Assembly: GCA_002452695.1 (NCBI GenBank)
Contig: DKFA01000112.1
Span: forward strand, 15,910 to 50,748
From: Dehalococcoidia bacterium UBA6808
Lineage (GTDB): Bacteria > Chloroflexota > Dehalococcoidia > GIF9 > UBA5629
Direction of reading: 5' to 3'
DNA length: 34,839 nucleotides
The stretch's first letter is position 1. The number at the start of each line of letters is the position of its first letter. Both the position numbers and the translations under genes were made by a program. Of the stretch, positions 1 to 7,526 are shown in pieces. The notes below the pieces were generated by a model. That model was not told where the DNA came from and ran no database searches. It saw only the letters and a list, made by a program, of their open reading frames with translations.

Positions 1-1491
1 GGGGCAAAGCAAGTTCAGGCGGCTTTGCGCGCATTTGAACAGCTCGACCTTGACGCCAGTGACCGCATCATAGAGGGGGACAACATTTTTGACACCCTCA
101 ACATAGCAATTGAGGAGAAATCTTACCAGTTCGATTTTGCCGCTGCCTCTCCTGAGGACAGGCGCTTTATGAGGGCTGCGGTAAAAGTCAGTTCCAACCT
201 CGAACGTATCGGGGATGCTGCCTGCCATATTGCCAGACGAGTGCAAATCATGCACCACGATCAAACCCGACCCGTCCAATTTGATATCGGTGAAATGGAA
301 CCAATAACACTGGCTGCCATAAGAGAATCGCTCAGCGCCTTTTTAAATAAAGATATCAAGCAGGCTGAATGGGCCTGCCTGCGTGAACCGCAACTCGACG
401 CCATCTACAGGGTTAAGATAGAGGAGATCAAGCATCGTATGAAAATGGACCCTGACCAGGTGGCCAGCCTGCTTAACTGGTACTCAGTGATCAAATATTT
501 GGAGAAAATCTGCGATTATACGCTAAATATAGGAGAACAAGCGATTTTTCTTGCGACAGGCCGCCGGCTCAAATTCGCGCAGTACCAGCAACTGGACCGT
601 CTGGAACTGCCGGGCATCTCAGATAGACTCAGGTTCCACCCTTACTATGACGGCATCAGCGGCGCAATCGTAGCCAAGGTAGACAACGGCAACAAAACGC
701 TGGTAGTAAAGAGCGGCAGCAGGAAAAAAATCGACGCTGAGGCAGAGAAACTGAATACCTGGCAGAACATTCTTCCTTCACTTACTCCTAAGGTCGTATC
801 GACATTCGTTCAGGGAGACAGGGAAACCCTGCTCCGTGAGTTTGTTGCAGGCGACCAGCTTTCCGAGTTGTATTTTTCTGCGATAGATTATGAGAAGAAA
901 GAAGATGTAACCAGAGCGCTGTTTGATATCGTGCTGAGAGTATGGCAATTCACTTTGAAGGCAGAGGCGCCGAACAGTGATTATATAGCACAGATCAGGA
1001 GCCGGCTGGGTGAAGTTTATGCCATGCATCCCTATCTGGAATATTATGCCGGACAGGAGCATCTCGATGATCTGCTCTTAATTGGCGAACAGCTTGAAAA
1101 GCGGCTCAGGCCACCTTTTTCAGTCTGGCTGCACGGCGACTTCAATATCAATAACATCATCTATCATGAGGGGCAGATCAAGTTCATCGATGTCCACCGC
1201 TCCAGCTATGGCGACAATATGTGCGACATCGGCGTCTATATGCTCTCAACAATACGTAATGCTCCCCGCTGCGGAGAAATACCAGAGCATATGGAACGGA
1301 TCAGAGAAATCGTCACAGGCTATGTCAGCAGCTTTGCCCTTGAGCATGACGACAATACGTGGGAAGCCAGGCTGCATTTAAGCCTGGCCCGATCATATAT
1401 GACTTCGGCCAGGGTGATCATCGACGAGATCCAGGCACGCAATCTCTTCGAAACCGGACTTAATTTACTTAAAGCGGAGGTATATAAATGA
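1..1491 (+). CDS. PhoU-domain / aminoglycoside-phosphotransferase-fold fusion protein (5' end cut by window)
   Basis: The frame is open to the first base, so the N-terminus lies outside the window. The first roughly 170 visible residues are PhoU-like helices, with the characteristic 'NLERIGDAACHIARR' stretch and a second repeat ending 'LEKICDYTLNIGEQ'. After a linker comes a kinase fold of the APH/choline-kinase type: a Lys in 'LVVKSG', a Glu in 'DAEAEKL', the catalytic loop 'HGDFNINN' and the metal-binding Asp of 'KFIDVH'. PhoU proteins bind metal and regulate phosphate uptake; APH-fold kinases phosphorylate small molecules, sometimes proteins. Joining the two is unusual. It overlaps the next gene by four bases (ATGA), so the two are probably translationally coupled. 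The domain calls are solid; the substrate is unknown. Confidence 0.8.
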   Translation, partial: GAKQVQAALRAFEQLDLDASDRIIEGDNIFDTLNIAIEEKSYQFDFAAASPEDRRFMRAAVKVSSNLERIGDAACHIARRVQIMHHDQTRPVQFDIGEMEPITLAAIRESLSAFLNKDIKQAEWACLREPQLDAIYRVKIEEIKHRMKMDPDQVASLLNWYSVIKYLEKICDYTLNIGEQAIFLATGRRLKFAQYQQLDRLELPGISDRLRFHPYYDGISGAIVAKVDNGNKTLVVKSGSRKKIDAEAEKLNTWQNILPSLTPKVVSTFVQGDRETLLREFVAGDQLSELYFSAIDYEKKEDVTRALFDIVLRVWQFTLKAEAPNSDYIAQIRSRLGEVYAMHPYLEYYAGQEHLDDLLLIGEQLEKRLRPPFSVWLHGDFNINNIIYHEGQIKFIDVHRSSYGDNMCDIGVYMLSTIRNAPRCGEIPEHMERIREIVTGYVSSFALEHDDNTWEARLHLSLARSYMTSARVIIDEIQARNLFETGLNLLKAEVYK

Positions 1492-2384
1492 GAATATGGG
1501 TTGCCGGAAGGCCTGGCGGATGGTCGAGTGAAAAAACCGTCACTGCACTGAAAAGGCTCAAGGTAGATTGCCGCCTGTTTCAGTTATCGGAATGTGAATA
1601 CGATCTTACCGGTAAGACAATCACGTGGCAGGGACATGACCTCTCAAAGCTCAATGGCATAATTGTCCGCAAGATGGGAGACCCGGCCGATCCTTTGACG
1701 CACCTCCGCGTCAATATGCTGTACCAGCTTGAAAACAATGGTGTACGGGTTTTCAGCCCGCCAAAATTCATTGAAGCTGTCAACAACCGCTATAACATGA
1801 CGCGTTTATTAACTAATGCAGGCATCCCCATGCCTGACACAATTGTAACAGAGTCACAGGAAACAGTCTTCGATATCGTAGACAAATGGGGTAAAGCTGT
1901 GCTGAAACCAGTTTTTACCTCCAAGGGCCGCAACATGCTTCTGCTGGACCGCGAAGGGCCTTACCGGTTAAATATTAAACAATGGGAAGCAAGGCAGTTT
2001 TCTCCCTATTATATTCAGCGTTTCATACCCACGATGCACGATATCGGCGTCGCAGTAATGGGGAAAAATATACTTGGTTCATTCTCAAGAGTGGCAGCGG
2101 TGGACTCATGGCAGACCACTATTCGTACTGGAGGGCATTATGAACCCTGCAAAGTCGACTCCAGGATACTGGATATAGTCAACAAGATCATCGATCTGCT
2201 GGAGTTCGATTATACGGTTATTGATTTCGTCCCACAGGGCAGAGATTATCTTGTTTACGAAGTCAGCGCCTTTGGCGGGTTTTCCGGCTTGTGGGAATGC
2301 GGCATCGATGCGCCATCCATTTTTGCCAAATATGTCTTTACTACGCTGGCAGTACCGAGGAAAAGCAGTGCACGAGTTAGATGA
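1488..2384 (+). CDS. RimK-like ATP-grasp enzyme (GAK-system type)
   Basis: 298 residues with the ATP-grasp layout. The N-terminal part carries 'GIIVRKMGDPADP', and the central part has 'NNRYNMTRLLTNAGIPMPDT', the usual entry to the ATP-grasp fold, followed by the nucleotide-binding 'KWGKAVLKPVFTSKGRNM'. The C-terminal metal site reads 'YEVSAFGGFSGLW', so the Asn usual after the metal-binding Glu in RimK relatives appears as Ser. Family members ligate amino acids or amines to a carboxylate using ATP. GGAGG lies seven bases before the ATG, and the start overlaps the previous stop. It sits beside an HprK-like kinase gene, as in the 'GAK system' ATP-grasp family. The acceptor substrate is not predictable. 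Confidence 0.8.
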   Translation: MRIWVAGRPGGWSSEKTVTALKRLKVDCRLFQLSECEYDLTGKTITWQGHDLSKLNGIIVRKMGDPADPLTHLRVNMLYQLENNGVRVFSPPKFIEAVNNRYNMTRLLTNAGIPMPDTIVTESQETVFDIVDKWGKAVLKPVFTSKGRNMLLLDREGPYRLNIKQWEARQFSPYYIQRFIPTMHDIGVAVMGKNILGSFSRVAAVDSWQTTIRTGGHYEPCKVDSRILDIVNKIIDLLEFDYTVIDFVPQGRDYLVYEVSAFGGFSGLWECGIDAPSIFAKYVFTTLAVPRKSSARVR

Positions 2385-3429
2385 AATCCTTTCGAGGCAT
2401 TCGGCCACCATCGATATCCCTTTGCTTATCCTCGATGTTCCTTTTCTCATCCGCACCGACAGCGAAGATCTTGCCAGCAAGTTACGAAGTTATTGCAGAC
2501 CCTGGTTATGCAATTCAGCCAGCCAGGCCAGCCATATTATCCACGCTTTCCAGGGCCAGGGGGTTTATGACGCAAACAAACTTCGGGATGTAGCCAGGCG
2601 TGAGGGAAAAAGCGTTAAAGAAGCTTATTATGATAGTGACAACGGACGGGTAGTGCTGAAAAAACGTACCGGAGCTACGGTTTATATCAGGGACGGGGAG
2701 TACTTTGTCGTAGGCAACCTTATACTGCACATGCATCAGTTGATCAACGTAATAGACGAAGTATATGAAGATGACTTTATGGACCGGGGTTATGTGCTGT
2801 TTCATGCTTCAGCGGTTGCTGACAGGCAAGGCAATGGCATCATGCTAACCTCGGCATCCGGCGCCGGCAAAAGCACACTGGCTTTATTTCTTGTGGACAA
2901 AGGATTTCGATTTCTGAGCAATGACCGCGTTCTGGCCAAATATGATAATGATCATGTCCATCTCGTCGGCGTGCCCAAAAAACCTCGCATCAATCCCGGC
3001 ACTATACTGGCCCTGGACAGCCTTTGCGCTATTATCACACCTGAAGAAAAGCGTTTATACAGCCAACTGGATAGAAACGAACTCTGGCAGCTTGAGCATA
3101 AGTATGATGTTGATGTCGATGCAATCTACGGAGATGGCACTTTTACGCTGGAGGCCATCCTAACATCCATCTATATCCTCAATTGGAAGCTGCCTCAGTC
3201 CGGACCCAGATTGGAAATATTGCCAATAGATGAGGCCGTCGAAATGATCAGGCCGCAGGTCTTGAGCCTTGATCTCAGGCGCAGGCAGGCCTTAAGGCCT
3301 TATGAAGCTGAAGAACAATTGAAATCGATCTGCCGGGTTACACCGGTCTTTAATGTCAAAGGCGGTGTGAATATGGATGAGCTGACCAGCCTCATCATAA
3401 GAGGAGGAGAATTAGACCATGGAGATTGA
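2368..3429 (+). CDS. HprK-related kinase (HprK-related kinase B type)
   Basis: 353 residues from a GTG start with GAGG seven bases upstream; this start overlaps the ATP-grasp gene by 17 bases. Longer starts would run deep into that gene. The core has the HPr kinase/phosphorylase-like P-loop: 'LFHASAV', then Walker A 'SASGAGKST' at residues 162-170 (Lys168), then 'FRFLSNDRVL', where the Asp corresponds to the magnesium/general-base region. HprK phosphorylates a Ser of the PTS carrier HPr, but no HPr gene is visible here, so the target is probably different. The next gene starts 11 bases before this stop. Family assignment is good; function is open. An alternative is a relative of the PqqD-associated HprK-like kinases. 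Confidence 0.75.
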   Translation: MHELDEILSRHSATIDIPLLILDVPFLIRTDSEDLASKLRSYCRPWLCNSASQASHIIHAFQGQGVYDANKLRDVARREGKSVKEAYYDSDNGRVVLKKRTGATVYIRDGEYFVVGNLILHMHQLINVIDEVYEDDFMDRGYVLFHASAVADRQGNGIMLTSASGAGKSTLALFLVDKGFRFLSNDRVLAKYDNDHVHLVGVPKKPRINPGTILALDSLCAIITPEEKRLYSQLDRNELWQLEHKYDVDVDAIYGDGTFTLEAILTSIYILNWKLPQSGPRLEILPIDEAVEMIRPQVLSLDLRRRQALRPYEAEEQLKSICRVTPVFNVKGGVNMDELTSLIIRGGELDHGD

Positions 3430-4876
3430 TAAACAGCCGATTACAGTGATACAACTCCCCGGCAAACCGCCCGTTAACCGGCAAATTTTCAGAATGTATG
3501 ATATCCGCGGCGTGGTATCCACCGATATCACGCCGGATATCGTCAATCAGATAGCTGCCGCCTATGGAACATACATCAGGCAAATTTATAATGTGAATCC
3601 CCGTATAGCGGTCGGACGGGATAACCGCGTATCTTCACCTGCCCTGCACAGAGCAGTTTGCGAAGGTTTGATGGAAAGCGGCTGTGAAGTTATTAATATC
3701 GGTTTGAGCACGACTCCGCTATTGTGTTATGCAATCATCGACTGGCACCTGGATGGAGGCATCAACGTAACAGGCAGCCACAACCCGCCAGATCAAAACG
3801 GATTGAAGCTGGAAGCCCGCAATGCGTATCCCATCGCCGAGCACGATATTCAATATATTCGCAAAATGGTGGAAAACCGTCTGTACTATAATGGCACTGG
3901 TTCTATTGCACTCGCTGACCCGGCAGACGATTATATATCAAGACTGAGCAGTATTGTGCATCTGGAGAGAAGACTTAAAGTGGTAGTCGATGCAGGCAAT
4001 GGGGTAGCAGGTCTGTTCGCACCGCGTCTTCTGGCATCTATGGGCTGTGATGTTATACCACTGCATTGTGAGCTTGATGATACCTTCCCCAACCACTGGC
4101 CGAATCCGGAAAATCCCGCCAATATGAAAGACCTGCAACATAAGGTTCTGAAGGAAAAGGCCGATGTCGGTATAGCCTTCGACGGTGACGGGGACCGGTT
4201 GGGCATCGTTGACGACACCGGCCGGATTTTCAATGCCGATTTAATGATCATTCTGCTGGCGCGAGACTTGTTGACCAGATATCCGGGAGCCAAGGTCATT
4301 ATCGATGTCAAGTCCTCGCAAAATGTTATAGAAGATATCTACAGGCATGGCGGTGAGCCAATTTTATGGAAAACGGGACATTCCCTGATACGCCGTAAAA
4401 TGTTAAGTGATGGGATTTTACTTGCAGGTGAATTCAGCGGGCACCTTTTCCCGGCTGAAGATTATTATCCTGTCAGCGATGCGCTATTGTCAGCTTTGAG
4501 AATCCTGAATATTTTATCTAAACAGGAACAACCATTATCCCGATTGTTGACCGATTTGAAACCACTTTATTCCACGGGGTTGATCGAGCTCGATTGTCCG
4601 GACAACTATAAATTTGAAGTTGTCGAAAGCCTGAAGAAGTCGCTCGCCCGCCATTATGATTTGATAACGGTAGACGGAATACGTATTTCGTTTTCACATG
4701 GCTGGGCCCTGATACGGGCCTCCAACACGTCTGAATCCCTAACCCTCCGATTTGAGGCAGATTCCATCCGAAGGCTCGATGAAATCCAGGCGATTGTATA
4801 TCACCGCTTAAAGGAATTCCCCTTGTTCGCTGGTGGTAACAATAAACGATCATATCAACATAATCAACATAAATAA
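3419..4876 (+). CDS. Phosphomannomutase/phosphoglucomutase (alpha-D-phosphohexomutase)
   Basis: 485 residues, slightly longer than the usual ~455 because of an N-terminal extension of about 20. All four superfamily motifs are visible: the phosphoserine loop 'VTGSHNPPDQNG' (Ser120), the Mg-binding 'DGDGDR' (255-260), the sugar-binding 'GEFSGH' (337-342) and the C-terminal phosphate-binding 'RASNTSE'. The enzyme interconverts hexose 6- and 1-phosphates in the cytoplasm and feeds sugar-nucleotide synthesis. GAGGAG precedes the ATG by about nine bases. It is the last gene of the four-gene run and converges on the glycosyltransferase operon. The choice between mannose and glucose phosphate cannot be made from sequence. 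Confidence 0.9.
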   Translation: MEIDKQPITVIQLPGKPPVNRQIFRMYDIRGVVSTDITPDIVNQIAAAYGTYIRQIYNVNPRIAVGRDNRVSSPALHRAVCEGLMESGCEVINIGLSTTPLLCYAIIDWHLDGGINVTGSHNPPDQNGLKLEARNAYPIAEHDIQYIRKMVENRLYYNGTGSIALADPADDYISRLSSIVHLERRLKVVVDAGNGVAGLFAPRLLASMGCDVIPLHCELDDTFPNHWPNPENPANMKDLQHKVLKEKADVGIAFDGDGDRLGIVDDTGRIFNADLMIILLARDLLTRYPGAKVIIDVKSSQNVIEDIYRHGGEPILWKTGHSLIRRKMLSDGILLAGEFSGHLFPAEDYYPVSDALLSALRILNILSKQEQPLSRLLTDLKPLYSTGLIELDCPDNYKFEVVESLKKSLARHYDLITVDGIRISFSHGWALIRASNTSESLTLRFEADSIRRLDEIQAIVYHRLKEFPLFAGGNNKRSYQHNQHK

Positions 4877-5007
4877 ATCCAGGCTAACTATCAGCGATTT
4901 GTATCCCGGCCATAACCTGTGCAGTGTTCCGGGCCTTGCATGGAAGCAGTATATCTCCCCTTCTCACTATCCATATCCCGAAAATACGCCGTTAAATGCT
5001 GCAGATT

Positions 5008-6219
5008 TCACTGGGAACGCGTTTCAACGGCTTTTGCCCATATCGACAGCAGTTTGTCCACTTCTTTGTGTATGTTGAATTTTTCTTCCATCTTGCGACG
5101 CCCAGCCTGCCCCATCCGTTCCCGCAAGTCACTATTGATTAGAAGACTACGCATTGCCCCAGCCAGTTTATTTACGTCTCCGGGAGGTACAATATATCCT
5201 TCAACACCATCCTCGATAAGCTCGGGGATAGCAGAGATTTTAGTCGACAATACGGGCAACCGGGCACACATTGCTTCCTGCAAAACAAGAGGGCAAACGT
5301 CCATATCTCCTGCGATGGTCCTGATACAGGGAAGCACCATAAAGCTCGATTTCGATAGATTGCTCATGAATGCGTCATGGGCAGTCTCTTCCAGCAGCTC
5401 GACATTGCCCTCCAGTTTTAGGCATTTCACCAGCCTGATAATCTCAGTCTTTTCAGGCCCATCACCGATTATTAGGTACCTCAGATCAGGAAATTCATCG
5501 CGCAGTTTATGAACAGCCAGAATGGCGGTTATCAGCCCTTTTTTTGCCACCAGCCGGCCTGTGCTGATGATAGTGCGGTTATGCTCATGCCTCACCACGT
5601 GTTTGAATTTGTCAATCAGGTGGCAGGCCCTGATAACCTCGATCTTGTCTGCCGGCATATCGGTGAGATGGCACAGATATTCTTTGTTATAGTCCGAAGG
5701 TGTTATAACCTTGAATGCCGCTTGCATGTGACGCCGCATTACCTGTGGACACGGTGCAACGAAGATATCGACAGCATGACAGGTGTAGGTAAACGGTATC
5801 CCTGTCCTGCCGGAAATAAGCGCCGCCAGGGCGGAGGCCAAACCATAAAAATGGGCATGAAGCACATCTACCTTCATCCGCCTGGCCAGGCTGGCAAAAT
5901 AAACTGCCACAGTAGCCCCGCATATTTGACTGAGCAAGCTGCCCACAAAAGAGTTGGCGCCATATATCTGGCTTCCCATAGCGGCAATGCCTGGACGGGG
6001 ATCTCCAGCGTTTGAACTCATACTGCCGATAACCGGCGCATAGCGGGTCCTTTCTATCAACCGATACTCTGCCACCTCAGGATGAGCTGCTGCACCAGAA
6101 GGACGGGAAAGGGAGAAAATAACAACCTCATGACCTTTTTCTATCAACTCCACGATCTCATTCATAACAAAAGTCTGCGATAGGACCGGGAACCGGGAGA
6201 GCACATACGCAATTCTCAC
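5008..6219 (-). CDS. GT4-family glycosyltransferase
   Basis: 403 residues from a GTG at 6219 that overlaps the UDP-glucose dehydrogenase stop (GTGA). A longer open frame upstream lies inside that gene. It begins 'RIAYVLSRFPVLSQTFVMNE', typical of exopolysaccharide or colanic-acid GT4 enzymes. The C-terminal half has the nucleotide-sugar Rossmann domain ('ISTGRLVAKKGL', 'LIIGDGPE') and the E-x7-E type site in 'VLQEAMCARLPVLSTKISAIPE'. It would transfer a sugar from a nucleotide donor to a lipid-linked or polysaccharide acceptor at the inner membrane face. Third gene of the minus-strand sugar operon; the adjacent UDP-glucose dehydrogenase suggests UDP-glucuronate could be a donor, which is inference. 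Confidence 0.85.
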   Translation of the reverse strand: MRIAYVLSRFPVLSQTFVMNEIVELIEKGHEVVIFSLSRPSGAAAHPEVAEYRLIERTRYAPVIGSMSSNAGDPRPGIAAMGSQIYGANSFVGSLLSQICGATVAVYFASLARRMKVDVLHAHFYGLASALAALISGRTGIPFTYTCHAVDIFVAPCPQVMRRHMQAAFKVITPSDYNKEYLCHLTDMPADKIEVIRACHLIDKFKHVVRHEHNRTIISTGRLVAKKGLITAILAVHKLRDEFPDLRYLIIGDGPEKTEIIRLVKCLKLEGNVELLEETAHDAFMSNLSKSSFMVLPCIRTIAGDMDVCPLVLQEAMCARLPVLSTKISAIPELIEDGVEGYIVPPGDVNKLAGAMRSLLINSDLRERMGQAGRRKMEEKFNIHKEVDKLLSIWAKAVETRSQ

Positions 6220-7526
6220 TGGCACAAACTCACAGGCGACGATAGCTTCCTTCCAACTCCACAGTACATAAAACCAAGCAAATCTAGCTTCTGGCGGTCC
6301 AGAGAATTGCGACCATCTACTACCACATACGGCGCCGACATATAATCCCTGATGCTTTTCCAGTCGGCATGAATAAACTGGGGCCATTCTGTTAACAGAC
6401 AAATTGCCTGGGCGCCCCTACTTGCTGCGATTATGTCATGATTCAGGACAATATTATCAGGCAGCTGTGAGCCAGCTTTGTCCAACGCCACCGGATCGCA
6501 AACCGTCAGCCTGGCGCCTTCTTTAGACAATAAGTGGGCGATGCCGATGGCAGGAGATTCCCTTACATCGTCAGTCCCGGGTTTAAATGCCAGTCCCAGC
6601 AGGGTTATTTTTTTCCCATCGATTCCGCCGAGCATCCTGCGCAACTTCTGAACAATCAACAGCCGCTGTTGGGTATTAACCTCAATACAGGACTTGATCA
6701 GTTGGAAATCATAGCCTGTATTCATACAATAATAATCCAACGCCCGCGCGTCTTTAGGAAAACACGACCCGCCATAACCTGCTCCCGCCTTCAGGAAATG
6801 CGGCCCGATCCTGCCATCAAGTCCCATGCCCAGGGCAACATCATCGATATCGGCGTCGATTAACTCACAGAAATTGGCGACCTCATTGACAAAAGAAATT
6901 TTTGTGGCCAGAAAAGCATTTGATGCATACTTGATCATCTCTGCGCTGCTAATGTCTGTAATTACTACAGGCACATCTATGTCAGGGTAAAGCCGTCTAG
7001 CCAGACTCGCCGTAGCCGCGTCTTCTGTGCCGATTACTATGCGGCTGGGGTTATACCAGTCAAAAACTGCCTGCCCTTCTCGCAGAAACTCGGGGCTGGA
7101 GACATAACTAACCGGTTTGCCGACAAAATAGTTGGCCTTCAGCATCCGACCAGTCCCGGGCGGCACCGTACTCTTCATAACCACAACCACCGGCCCCTGA
7201 ACAGTTTCTGACAGCCGGGCCATAACTTCATGTATTGAAGACAAGTCCGTTGCGCCACTAGGTGAAGACGGTGTGGATACCGCCACAATAATAATATCCC
7301 CTTGAAGCACATCCGGTAATTCTGCTTTAAAAGACAGCCAACCCTTAACCAGCGAATCCATCAATATATCCTGGAGTCCTTTTTCGTAGATCGGACATAT
7401 GCCTTTTTTCAGCATGTCGAGCTTCTCTCTGTTATTTTCTATACATGTGACCTGGTGCCCATCCTGGGCCATACAGCAGGATGCCACCAACCCAACATAA
7501 CCTGCACCGACGACAATAACATTCAT
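6216..7526 (-). CDS. ugd: UDP-glucose 6-dehydrogenase
   Basis: 436 residues from the ATG that overlaps the previous stop (ATGA at 7526-7523); a longer upstream frame is not needed. The N-terminal NAD site is 'VVGAGYVGL' and the catalytic Cys is Cys255 in 'GYGGSCFPKDA'. The substrate-binding stretch 'SPEFLREGQA' and the C-terminal NAD/UDP domain 'LGLAFKPGTDDVRESP' are intact. It oxidises UDP-glucose to UDP-glucuronate with two NAD. It lies between two glycosyltransferase genes and so supplies an acidic sugar for an extracellular or membrane glycoconjugate. A UDP-N-acetyl-hexosamine dehydrogenase is less likely given the close match to the UDP-glucose group. Confidence 0.9.
   Translation of the reverse strand: MNVIVVGAGYVGLVASCCMAQDGHQVTCIENNREKLDMLKKGICPIYEKGLQDILMDSLVKGWLSFKAELPDVLQGDIIIVAVSTPSSPSGATDLSSIHEVMARLSETVQGPVVVVMKSTVPPGTGRMLKANYFVGKPVSYVSSPEFLREGQAVFDWYNPSRIVIGTEDAATASLARRLYPDIDVPVVITDISSAEMIKYASNAFLATKISFVNEVANFCELIDADIDDVALGMGLDGRIGPHFLKAGAGYGGSCFPKDARALDYYCMNTGYDFQLIKSCIEVNTQQRLLIVQKLRRMLGGIDGKKITLLGLAFKPGTDDVRESPAIGIAHLLSKEGARLTVCDPVALDKAGSQLPDNIVLNHDIIAASRGAQAICLLTEWPQFIHADWKSIRDYMSAPYVVVDGRNSLDRQKLDLLGFMYCGVGRKLSSPVSLCQ

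Noticed and set aside
2221..2367. Upstream extension of the HprK-like gene to a TTG at 2221
   Set aside because: It runs inside the ATP-grasp gene in another frame; the GTG at 2368 has a good ribosome site.
6220..6402. Upstream extension of the glycosyltransferase at 5008-6219
   Set aside because: The extension overlaps the dehydrogenase gene out of frame; the family N-terminus begins right after the GTG at 6219.
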